A program made the translations under genes and the position numbers. DNA of 64,000 nucleotides from Eremophila alpestris peregrina (Eukaryota > Chordata > Aves > Passeriformes > Alaudidae). Below, in pieces: positions 12,786 through 23,200 of this stretch. Positions within the stretch are counted from its first letter, which is position 1; every line of letters starts with the position of its first letter. A model generated the notes under the pieces. That model worked only from the letters and a program-made list of their open reading frames with translations, was not told the DNA's origin and did no database searches. The stretch covers positions 17,624 to 81,623 of the forward strand of contig WMCF01000206.1 of assembly GCA_009792885.1 (NCBI GenBank), written 5' to 3'.

Positions 12786-12954
12786 ACAAACTCTGTCCCT
12801 GGGACAGCATTTCCAGCAATAAGAGCCTTTGTTAAGGGGTATTTGAGGGGAAGATGCTGGTGTGTGGCATCCTGGTATGCCACATGCTTTGCTGTGGTAT
12901 CCTGGAGCAGGAACTGTTGTGTAATAATGAAACATTAGCCCATCTTTAATTGCT

Positions 12955-13197
12955 GAGCGCTATCCCGCTGTCCCATGAGCCGTGTGTGGCTCCGGGAGGG
13001 TTGGGAACACCGCGGGAGCTGCGGGAAGTTTGCGGGGTGGAGATGCCATCTAGTGGGAACAGCAGCCGGGGAGAGAGCAGGAGAGGCGGGTCCTGGCAGC
13101 GCTCCCCTTCCCCCTGCACAGCTGAACCCCAGTAACACACACACCCCTGGCACGGGGACACAGGGTGGCATCGCACGAGGCTCACAAGTGACAAAGC
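12955..13197. promoter_or_regulatory. CpG-retaining segment with CTCF-like site
   Basis: About 14 CpG dinucleotides lie in roughly 240 bp, far denser than the surrounding DNA. It includes a perfect match to the CTCF core at 13044-13056. No open frame here resembles a known protein. It may be a small CpG island, an insulator-like element or the body of an old retrocopy (see the A-rich tract at 13200-13335). Confidence 0.35.
13044..13056 (-). promoter_or_regulatory. Candidate CTCF binding site
   Basis: The minus strand reads CCACTAGATGGCA, fitting all 12 positions of the CTCF core CCASYAGRKGGC. By base counting, about 0.2 perfect matches are expected by chance in a window of this size on both strands. 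The match is suggestive but not conclusive; the CpG-rich setting adds some weight. Confidence 0.35.
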
Positions 13198-13199
13198 CT

Positions 13200-13335
13200 T
13201 CAATAAAATGGGGACAAAAAACCAAGAAACCAAAAAACCAAAAACAAAAAAAACAAACAAACAAAAAACCCCCCAAAAACAAAAAAAAACCCCAAACAAA
13301 CAAACAAAAAAAAGACAAACCACCACCACCAAAAG
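13200..13335 (+). repeat. A/C-rich simple-sequence tract
   Basis: Runs of (CAAA)n, (AAACC)n and A-tracts from about 13210 to 13335, ending in (CCA)n. AATAAA lies at its left edge (13202-13207), so it may be a decayed poly(A) tail. Minus-strand open frames rich in F, L, V and C over this tract are artefacts of the low-complexity sequence. Confidence 0.85.
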
Positions 13336-13487
13336 AGATTTGTGTTTCCCTTGATTCTTGAACTGAAAGTTGTGCTGGAGAGCAGTAGCAGTGTCAGCCA
13401 CAGTGCTTGAAACAAGGGGCCGAGAGAGGAATCCTGAGTGGAAAATCTTGCACAAATTCTGCAGTAGCAAGGAGACACAGCATCCAG

Positions 13488-13690
13488 GAATCATGGAATA
13501 GCCTGAGCTGGAAGGCACCCACAGGGATCATCCAGTCCCACTCCTGTCCCTGCCCAGACCCCCAACAATCCCACCCTGGGCATCCCTGGCAGTGCTGGCC
13601 AAAGGCTCCTGGAGCTGTGGCAGCCTGGGGGCTGTGCCTATTCCCTGGGGAGCCTGGGCAGTGCCAGCACCCTCTGGTGCTGATTTCAGC
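13488..13690 (-). mobile_element. CR1 LINE 3' fragment
   Basis: Begins on the plus strand with 'ggaatcatggaatagcctg' and 'agctggaaggcacccacagg', the reversed CR1 3' tail. The right side is diverged and the boundary approximate. Confidence 0.8.
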
Positions 13691-13740
13691 CTTACACCAA
13701 TATCTCAATATGGCACTTTTCATCTTTTATTTTTGGTAAA

Positions 13741-14085
13741 GATGGGCAGGGACACCTTTCTCTATCCCAGGCTGCTCCAACATGGCCCCAATGTCCAACA
13801 TGGCCTTTGACACTTCCAAGGATCCAGGGGCAGCCACAGCTTCTTGGCCACCCTGTGCCAGGGCCTGCCCACCCTCACAGGGAAAAACTTCTTCTTCTAA
13901 CTTAAATTTCCCCTCTTTCAGTTTAAGCCCATTCCCCTTTGTCCTGTCACTCCAGTTCCTGGTGAATTCTCCCCCTCCTGTTTCCCTGTTGCCCTTTCAG
14001 GGATTGGAAGGTGCTGGGAGGTCTCTTCTCGAGGCTGAACATCCCCAGCTTTCTCACCTATTTATAAGACAAGTGCTGGGCATGC
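13741..14085 (-). mobile_element. CR1 LINE fragment without its terminal tail
   Basis: Shows reversed CR1 3' sequence ('gggcagggacacctttctc', 'ggatccaggggcagccacag', 'cccattcccctttgtcctgt') extending to 'tgaacatccccagctttctc'. The last 50-60 bp of CR1, with the tail, are missing at 13741. Only about 50 bp separate it from the preceding CR1 in the same orientation, suggesting deletion or insertion between two copies. Confidence 0.85.
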
Positions 14086-17000
14086 AGCTCCTTCTTGTGC
14101 TGCACTGCTCAGGGGGGATTTGCCACAGTGCCCCAGTGGGCAGCAGGGATGTGGGAGGGGTGAGGGACAGAAGGATGAGCTGGGACAAAGCACTATGGAG
14201 TTCATCTGTTCTCTCAGCATTCCTCCCTCCAGATCAGTCTCTGCTCCATCTTCTGTTTAGAGCAGCAGAGGCTTTGCTCTGAATTCTTACCCTGGCAGTT
14301 CCTGGAGACCCAGGGTGAGAGAATCTTGTGGACTGTACCCTTTTCATGGGATTCCTGAACATTAAACAGCACCAACATTTCCAATATCAAAAGACTTCAG
14401 CAAAGGTCACTGCACTCACTGAGAGCTTTGAAGATCCAGAGCATTTTCCACACATTTAGCCTTTATCTCAATCCACATTTGTGAATGAAGGGATTATAAT
14501 GTCCTTAAAACCTCTTGATGCTCAGAGAACAGAATGTGAGTCTCCAGCTCCTGAGATCACTTTGCAGATGTATAATTCAAAAATGAAAAATTTTGCTCAC
14601 ACATTCAGCCAGTTCCCTTTCTTTGCTTCCTTTTCCTTGTTGCTGCTCTTCTCTTCATCTATAAATAGCTACTGGAGCGCCTGGTCCCAAAGCAGTGCTG
14701 GAGCAGCTCTTCTTATTATCAGCAAAGCCTGATCATTTTGTCTGCCACGAGCTTAAATGTGCTGGCTTGAGCTGCAGAGAGACCTGGATGTGGGGGAAAT
14801 GGCCTGGCTCTGCCTTTTTACCCAGGAGAGATCTCCAGGTGCCTTGTGCTGGGTCTGGGGATGCCCTGTGAATCCTTCTGTGAGACCATTTCAATGGAAA
14901 CTGCCCAGTTCTGCCTCCCTGCTGAGGTGCACCTCGACCCCAAACCCAGGGTTAGAGATCCCACCTGTGGGAATCAGAGATTAAATAATTTTTGTGTCTT
15001 CATGAGGGTGAAGTTGCTGGTGGAAGTTGGCCACTGTGTTCTCAAGTTAGTTGAGCCCCTATTTATCTGCAGCTGGATGCAGTTTGCAGAGCTGCCCAAC
15101 TCTTTGGAGTGCAGAACTCATCCACTGGTGTGGATTCATCCCCTGGCTCCCCAGAGCTGGCACAGGAGGAATGCTGGGCTGCTCCTAGGAGAGATTGAAG
15201 AATATTAAAGGCTTTAAGTGCTGTTCTGCTTGGAGAGGTGTCTGCAAGAGAGGTGAAAACAATTCCCATCTCTTCCCATCAGCAACCAAATCTCTGTCAA
15301 CAGCAGCTGAGAAGAAAACACTTGGGAAATACTCAAAGTGTGGGAAAGGAGGGATTTCTGATGCTGATAGCTGTGTCTGTAACAGGTTGTTTGCTGAGAG
15401 CAGACAGACCTGGATGTTGTTTTTCCAGTTTTCAGTGAAGAGTTTTGTTTTGCTCGGTGCCTACTGCAGTTCACCCTGCAGGAGGCTCCTTCTGAGGGAG
15501 AGGTGTTATTTATCCTCCAGTCTTTGCCTGGACAGCAGGGATTGCTTCCCTCAGCCTCCTTTATTTGCAATAATACAGCTCTGCCTCGCTCCCTCTGTGC
15601 TTATTTCTTCTGGTCTTTCTTCCTCCTTCCCTGCTGGAGGCAGATCAATGCTTGGCCTGGTCATAAACCCACCGAGATGTTTTTCAGGTCATTTATTTAA
15701 GAATTTATCATTAGCATTTTGTGAAGGGAGAAAAATAACCAGACAAAATAATGTCTTTTTTTTTTTTTCCCTCTGAAAACTTTTGGGCATAAATATAAGG
15801 GAGTAATTTTCATTATTGTTGTTATTGTTGTTGTTATTTTGCTCCAAAAATAGAGCAGCAGTCAAGCCTGAGCTGATGCCGTTCAGAATGAAAAGAAAAA
15901 AATACCTCAGTTTGCAAAATGACTTTAAAGCCAAGATTCCCTGCAGATTCCAGAGTCACATGTCTGATTGTGCCCAGTCTGTCCAGCTGGGACAAGGACC
16001 AGGCTGGATCCATGGGAAAAGACCCCAGGAGCAAAGGGGACAGTAATAAAATGATTCCCGTAAGTCACCAGAGTTGTTTGTCAGCACAGGTGGCTTTGAA
16101 AGAGGAGCTGCACATGGATGCTGAAATTTTCATGGATCTGGGATATTTCAGCTACAGCTGCTTTGCTCCTATGGCACTGCACTCCCTGATAATGCCAGCA
16201 TGGATTGACACCCCTCACCAGCTGCTGCCCCATCCACTTCCACACCCACTGCTGATTATCCAGGGTTTATTTTCCAGTCACCAGGCTCACTGAAATCCAA
16301 AATAAACCAAATTCTTGTCCTCAGTCTCACAACTTGTGCTCACAACTTTCTCCTTGAGGTGAACAGTGCTATCCCAGCACTCTGGGAGATTGTCTTCCTT
16401 ATGGATTTGGCTTTGACAGAGGGAACATTTCCTCCCTGATGAGAGCTCTGCCTGTGATTACCACAGCAATTCACATCCTGCCAGCCCTGGAGCAGCAAAA
16501 AAACCCAGCAGCTGCCTGGTGTGCTTCATATTTCTCCCCTCAGCCTGTTCCACGGGAACAGAGAAGCTGGGGAGAAAATATATTAAACTGATTCTATTTG
16601 TCAGGTAGAAAAGCAATTTATAATGAGTGGGGAGTTGAGGGTGAGAGCAATGTGAGGCTTTTTTTGTTGACAACAACTGCAAGTTTTGCTTTGCCTGCTT
16701 CAGGTTTGGTATCAGCACTCTCAGAGTGCTGTCACCAAATGGCTTCAAAACCATGTGCTGTTTGCTACAACTGAGAAATAAAATAATGTTTTAAACTGGA
16801 CACTGCTGCCTGGCTATGGTTGTGTTGGTGATGGAATCTGCTGACTTTTGAATGTCTGCCCCTGGAGAGCCCTCACCATCCTTGCTGAGCTCAGTGCAGC
16901 TGCACAGGTGGAATTCCAGGTGGGAAGAAACAGTGGGAATCCCTTATTTGGGATACTCCAACTTTTCATACCTCATGTAGGTGTCACTGCAGGGTCATAG

Positions 17001-18790
17001 CCTGACCTCAGCCAAGCTGCAGTGAAAAATAAATGCTCTGAGCCTTGCAAATTTTCCTGTTGGTTGCTTTTGAGCCCTTTCCCAGCACTGCGAGGGTTGT
17101 GTTTGTGCAGAAAAGGTGGATATTATGCCTATGTGATTTTTTCCATCAATTTTTGAGAATGCATGTAGGAAGTAATCTTATCCTCTAGGTACAAGTCAAT
17201 GCAGGACAGAGAGTTCATGGAATAAGAGGTTCTTCAGCCTCCAGATGATTTGACTGAAGAGAAGTGAAGCTGAGTGAGAAAAACCCCCAACTTGTACTAA
17301 AATATTACTCTTTCCGCTCTCCACAAGATTACACAGACATTCTTGCTTGCTGTAGAGAGGTGAATCAGAAAGTGGCTTTCAGAATAAAAATGATAGGAAT
17401 AATTCATTCACCTGATTTGCTCCAAGCTCTACTGAGCCAACAGAACTAAGCAGGAGGACACTGGGAGGTGCAGGTGCTGCTTTCTTTTCCCTGTTCTGCA
17501 TAGACTGTGGAATTTCTGGCTCTGATTATCTCTTAAAAAAATGGAATAAGAGTGTTTTAAGAGCCATTCCTGGCCAAAAAGTCCTCAGCCTTAGCCCTGT
17601 AGCTGTTAAATAGGAATTTCTCTGGATCTTACCACGTGGTTGCAGGTCCTAATAAAACCTCACCTGTGTATGTGTTCTTTCTTCCTGCATTTTAAGTTTT
17701 TCACTTAAAACATGCCAGAGTTTTGCTGTGATTGAAGTCTGCCCCTGCTATGGGGAGCAGCAGACTCCTGGTTTTTTATTCCAAATCCCAGCAAATCAGT
17801 GGAACTTCAAGCTGGGAACAATTCTCCTGGGAGTGCAGCAGTCCTGGGTAATTAATTACTCTGTCTGTGCTGGATAATGAGGAGGGACGGCCATTTAAAA
17901 CACAATCTAGTTATTCCATAATGTCTGGCCAGGTTTGCAAATTTTGGTGGAAAATACACTGGAAAATGCTAAAATGAGGTGAGTTTCTCTTTTTTTATCA
18001 GGGCTGAAGAGTCAAGGAGTTTCAGTGTGCTGCAGAATGTAAAATCCAGCCAGAATCCCATCTTCCATGGGAAGGAAACATCCCTGGAAGGAAATGATAC
18101 CCTAAAAAAGAGGCAGAAAACAATTCCTTTGAACACAGTTTGTTACTCTTTCTGTATGTTTATCTCTTCTTGCAAACCCTTCTGTGGCATTGAATTTATG
18201 GGGTGTATTTTATGTAGATTACTGACCATGTCTCTCTATAGAGGCCACATCACTACCAGTAAAGTAAAGGGTGTCAGGGAACGTTCTCAGCTGCCATAAA
18301 TCTGTTTTCCTGTTCAGTACAACTTTTAGAGCAGTCCTTAATATGGTTTCAGTCTCAGGCAGATAGGACTCTCCAAAATCTCTTTGTTCTTTATAAATAA
18401 TGTATTTATTGAGAGCCTGAGAGTTTTTTAGGATTGGTTCCTGCCTTTGGGCCCTGATGACAAAAAATGGTGCTGGGCACTTGAAATCTGTCAGCACAGA
18501 TGTACCAAGTGTTTTACACACACATATGTTCACCTTCTGCAAAAAGGGCAGAATGAATATTAGCTTTAAATACCATCTTTGCTCCCAGAAATTGGCAGTT
18601 CTGGACCAAACTTGCTCTGTGTAGAGCTGCTGTTGCCGTTTGGATCCATATGTGAAGGTGAGAATTGGTTTGGTAATCAAAGTGGTTTGAATTTTTCATT
18701 GTGTCAGCTTCTCTGGCTTGGGAATTTGTGTAATCCAGTCCTTTTTGATATAAAACAAAGTGAATGCTTCCATAGCCTTTCAGGAATGAT
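14086..18790. other. Long single-copy stretch without a recognised gene
   Basis: 4.7 kb with no interspersed repeat I recognise. Contains a CTATAAATAG motif at 14659-14668, a T-run at about 15752-15763 and a short (TTG)n-like tract around 15812-15838. Open frames of up to 193 codons occur (15195-15776, plus), but none has a protein-family signature or exon-like borders that I can defend. Confidence 0.55.
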
Positions 18791-19466
18791 GTGGCCAGCA
18801 GGAGCAGGGAGGTCATTCCTCCCCTGTGCTCAGCACTGCTGAGGCCTCACCTCGAGTGTTGTGTCCAGTTCTGGGCCCTCAGTTTAGGAAGGACCTTGGG
18901 GGGCTGGAGCAGATCCAGAGGAGGCAACGAGGGGTGAGGGGCTGGAACCCAAACCCTGTGAGGGGCTGGAACCCAAACCCTGTGAGGGGCTGGAACCCAA
19001 ACCCTGTGAGGGGCTGGAACCCAAACCCTGTGAGGGGAACCCAAACCCTGTGAGGGGCTGGAACCCAAACCCTGTGAGGAACAGCTGAGGGAGCTGGGGT
19101 TGTTCAGCCTGGAGAAAAGGACACTCAGAGGTGACCTCATCACTCTGTACAGCTCCCTAAAGGTGGCTGTGCTCAGCTGGGGTTGGGCTCTTTCTTCAGG
19201 CAGCACTGACAGAACCAGAGGACACAGCCTTAGGCTATGCCAAGGGAAATCCAGGTTGGATATTAGGAAAAAGTTTTTCACTAAAAGAATAATAAAGTAC
19301 TAAAATTGTCTGCCCAGGGAGGTGGTGGAGTCACCATCCCTGGATGTGTTTAAAAAAGACTGGATGTGGCACTCAGTGCCAGGGTTTAGTTGAGGTGTTG
19401 GGGCTGAGTTGGACTCTATGATCTTGAAGGTCTCTTCCAATCCTGTGATTCTGTGATTCTGTGATA
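18791..19466 (+). mobile_element. CR1 LINE, ORF2 C-terminal part and complete 3' end
   Basis: Starts at 'gtggccagcaggagcaggg' and ends in the CR1 tail 'gattctgtgattctgtgat' (about 19447-19465). The plus-strand frame around 19100-19303 still reads as the C-terminal end of CR1 ORF2, with SLEKRTLRGDLI and LDIRKKFFTKRI. It is 5'-truncated and stop-interrupted, and the reverse-transcriptase catalytic core is absent. A 24-bp tandem repeat has grown inside it at 18935-19076. Confidence 0.95.
18935..19076. repeat. 24-bp minisatellite inside a CR1 copy
   Basis: Six copies of a 24-bp unit (tgaggggctggaacccaaac + cctg). Copy five (19031-19050) lacks 4 bp. The other units are essentially identical, so the expansion is recent. 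The unit itself is ordinary CR1 ORF2 sequence. Because 24 is a multiple of three, full units keep the reading frame. Confidence 0.95.
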
Positions 19467-21190
19467 GAAATGGTTCTCTGAAGAGCAGAGCAATGAGATG
19501 GAACCTGAGTCAGGAGCTGTCGTCCAGCACAGTTCCCAAACCTCCCCTTGCCACTGGTTTGAGAAACCTCTTTGTGCATTTTTGTTTTTTTACAGAACAG
19601 CATCTGTTTAACTTTGATCTCTTTGGTTGACCAGAGACAAATCCAGACCTTCTTATAAGGGGAATCTTTGCTCCTCACTCACACATATTTCACTTCTCCT
19701 CTCTTCCAGAGTCTGCCAGTGCTTTGGGCATTTTAGGCTAAGAGAAAGATTAAATTGGGTTGAGCCTTTACCTCAGCATAGCTGCTGCTTTATGTGACTG
19801 CAGTGCCTGTGAGGACATGCCTCAATCCTCACAGGATCCAGCCCTCAGTGTGGGAACCTGGGCAAGACACCCAAATTTCTGTATTTAGTCAGCTGTCATC
19901 AAACTGATTCCTGCTGTATGGATCTTTCCCTAGATAGTTGCAGAGCTTTTTAATGGAGACTGGAAATAATAGGGCATTCAGGGGATTATAACACTTGTCT
20001 GCAAACCTGGAGCAAATCTATCACTCAGAAGCCTGTGGATATAACATTAATTACTGGAAAATAATGAGTGAGCAGCAAACAAGAGACAGCCCCGTTACTT
20101 AGACAGAAATAATCTGTTAGCAACACGAAGTGGATTTGGGAGCAGCACCACAAGTATCTGGTCCAGATCAGTAGATGAGAGATGGTTCTTTACAGAACAG
20201 TGCAGAGGGGTGGACATTGAAGGGGAAGTTTATGGAAGTTTGTGACTCATTTTTGAATGAGGTGGATTGTTCTTACTCTCAGAGCTTATCACAAATGTTA
20301 ACAGTGGATTGCTAATTGGGACTGTTTCACTTTAGGTAAATATAATACACAATTATGTTTACAAAAGCAGAGGGATTGGCATTCTCAAAGAGTTACACTA
20401 AGCTTGGTTTTATGAATCTTCTGCCCCTTTCCCTTTTCTGTCTCACAGGAAAGAAGGTGGGAGTTCACTCTCTTTGATATCTCCAGACTTCCCTGTACGT
20501 GCAACGAATTTCCTGCTCTGCACTGACTTTTATCCTTTTCTTCTCTCAATTTAATCTTTGCAAACCAATAAAATCTCTCAGTGAAATTTGCACAAGGTAG
20601 GCCCCATTCCACCCAATTTTTGCCTAACACCAAATAAGTTTCTAGATCAGGCTGGTGAACTCCCACTGGAGTACACATCTTAATTAGGTGGAATTAATTG
20701 CCCCTTGGAGTTTCCTGTCCACGTTGCCTCTGCAGAAAGCAAAGATCACTCATTTTTGCAGTTAATTGGACATTTTAGGTAAGATAAACCCCACCCAGGT
20801 ATGGCCTGTGAGGGGAAATTGCCAGCTCACCTTCCTTGCTCTTTGATAGGATGGCTCATGCTTCACCTTTCCAAAATATCCATGGAGCTGTCTGATCTCC
20901 AGAGACAGAGAGAGGGCTCTGTAAATGAAGGCTGGAGGTTCAGCCCTTTTCAAAATGACTGAATTCTGCTTTTCTTTCTACATCCCTTGCATGTGACCCC
21001 AAATACGAGCCCTAAGAATAATGAGAACGAAAAAAGGAGACATTTCTGAAATGTTGGCCTTAACCTCAGTCTGTTCTTTCCATCTACAGTTTTCAGACAG
21101 TTAAATTGGTGCTTTTCAGGGAGTTTGAAATCCTGAAAGTGTCTGCTACAGCCAGGAACTTTCATCTTCATTCTCCCTTCTCTTTGGATC
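19467..21190. other. Single-copy non-coding DNA
   Basis: No gene recognised. The segment about 20030-20160 is AT-rich with little repetition and might be conserved, but nothing in the sequence alone proves it. Confidence 0.55.
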
Positions 21191-21585
21191 TGGCCTGGAT
21201 GAGGAATTGTGTGTGCAGCAGGAGCAGGGCAGGGATTGTCCCTCTGTGCTCCAGGGCTGGGGCCAGTCCTGGCTCCTGCAGGAGAGCCCTGGAGGGGCTG
21301 GAGCGTGGCCAGGGCAGGGAATGGAGCTGGGGAAGGGGCTGGAGCCCCAGGAGGGGCTGAGGGAGCTGGGAAAGGGGCTGAGCCTGGAGCAAAGGGGGCT
21401 CAGGGGGGCCCTTGTGGCTCTGCACAAGTCCCTGCCAGGAGGGGACAGCCGGGGGGGTCGGGCTCTGGGACAGGGAACAGGGACAGGAGGAGAGGGAACG
21501 GCCTCAGGCTGGGCCAGGGCAGGCTCAGCTTGGCCAGCAGCAGGAATTTGCCCATGGAAAGGGTCAAGCCATGGGACAGACTTAG
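21191..21585 (+). mobile_element. CR1 LINE ORF2 fragment lacking its 3' end
   Basis: Same subfamily as the copies at 12.6, 33.5 and 51.2 kb. It runs from 'tggcctggatgaggaattg' through the shared GC-rich block to 'catggaaagggtcaagcc', where similarity fades. The CR1 3' tail is missing. GC-rich overlapping frames on both strands are CR1-derived and not genes. Confidence 0.9.
21441..21475 (+). other. G-quadruplex-prone motif in CR1
   Basis: G-runs ggggg-type at 21441-21444, 21451-21457, 21460-21462, 21467-21469 and 21473-21475 are separated by short loops, fitting the G4 pattern on the plus strand. Structure in cells is not shown. Confidence 0.5.
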
Positions 21586-22989
21586 CAATCTCTCTCATTT
21601 ACAGGTGATGTACCTCATGCAAAACCCATTTTTCTGCTGCTGACACCATGAGATGCAATCAGGAGTTGCTCAGGGAGGGATTTAGTGTGGTTGGAGCTGT
21701 GCACAGTGGGAAGAGCAGCCAGAATATCTGAATTTTTCCCCCTCCTGATTCCTCTCAGCCTGGCCAAGGTCCTTCATTACAAGGAACTCGCACAATGTGT
21801 GAGAGGTCACTGCTTCTTACAGGGAAAGTTTGTTCTGGCTCTTCAGAAGTTTATGGTCTCTGAGGGTTGAGATCCTTCACCTATAAAAGAGGGTTGGAAA
21901 TGTAACATCTCAATACTTCCCACTTTCACCAGTCTGTGGAAAAGTGCAACTCTCAGTAAGGAATTTTAACATTTTCATTCCTGTCCATAATCTGAATCAA
22001 TGATGGAGCAAAAATGATTATTTTTCAGCTGCCTGTAGGAATTATCAGTCTAAGGAAGTACCATTGAACAGTAAATTACTGTAATTGCTTTCTGACAACG
22101 AAAGCTTGAATTCTTAATATTTTTATTCTTGAATATCTGAGATATCTGACTTTGATGAGAAATTTTGCCTTGTGGGTAACTGTGATACTGATTGCTAAGA
22201 ACAAATTGTTTAGTGTTTGCCTTTAAAATTGAACAGTTATTACCCAGCAGCCAAGCCTCACAGATTAGTCTAGAATTGCCTGGTTAAGGCAGCATTTAAA
22301 ATAATGAATCATCCTACTGTTTCTCTACTTTTCCAATGAATTATTTGCACTTCTTCAGAAAACAGAGGAGATTAGCTGGAAATCTTAAGTAATGAGTATT
22401 CTCCATAGTCTCTCTGATTAAAGCTGAGGTTATCTCCCTGAGTGTTTGCAATCCAGTCTGTGATTTCATAAGTCATTTAAGCACATGTCTAACATTTAAA
22501 TTTGCAAGAAAGCATTATTTTTGTGATGGAAGTCCTCACTAATTTTGGGCTCCATACAAGGGGGACTGTTGAAGAACTCCAGCTTTCCTCAAAAAACCCC
22601 AATATATTATTTTAATTTGAATTTGTGTGTATATAATAGTAGAAAAATGGCTAAAAATGGGGATGTTCATCAGCCAGAGAAATCAGAGATTGTGCATCAT
22701 TCAGGGACAATTGTTGTGCAACAGCTGAAAGAAAGTTATTTGTAGATCTTGATGAAACAGTGCCATGAAATCCAGGCAAAAAAAAAGTGAGAAAATATTG
22801 GAAAGGAAATTAACACTTCTACGTTTTGTAACCAGAAAAAAAAAATAAAGGGAAAAAATTGTAAACAGGTCTTCAGTGCATAAAAATAAGTGCATTTAAT
22901 AAATTCTCAACTGAGTGAAAGTCACTTCCCTCTTGAAGGGGAATTTTTTGCCACATTCCACAGCTATTCTTAGCAGAGAATGGACAGTT
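21586..22989. other. Single-copy AT-rich DNA, possible conserved non-coding element
   Basis: No gene seen. 21990-22480 is free of repeats and dense in homeodomain/POU-like words (attactgtaattgc, aatgaatcat, ccaatgaattatttgc). Such a composition is common in developmental enhancers but is not proof of one. Confidence 0.35.
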
Positions 22990-23200
22990 CACAGAGCGAG
23001 AGAGCGATCCCTTTTCCCGGTGTGCAGGCGAGTAAACAAAGGAAACGCATCTGAAGCTGTGACCCTGGCCCTAAAGCCTTGCCCCTCTCTCGGTATCGGC
23101 CGTCAGGAAGTTTGCTAAAGAGATTTGCACATGACTCGGAACGTGCTCGGGGAGAAGAAAGATTCACGGAACATCCAGAAGATGGCATAGATGCAGCGAG
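22990..23200. promoter_or_regulatory. CpG-retaining segment
   Basis: About 13 CpGs in 210 bp, against near absence in flanking kilobases. A purine-rich tract follows (about 23207-23260). No recognisable coding exon: frames across it give no known protein. Could be a small unmethylated regulatory element or an old insertion with preserved CpGs. Confidence 0.35.

Noticed and set aside
12935..13518. Minus-strand frames rich in F, L, V and C
   Set aside because: They read the reverse of the A/C-rich tract; low-complexity artefact.
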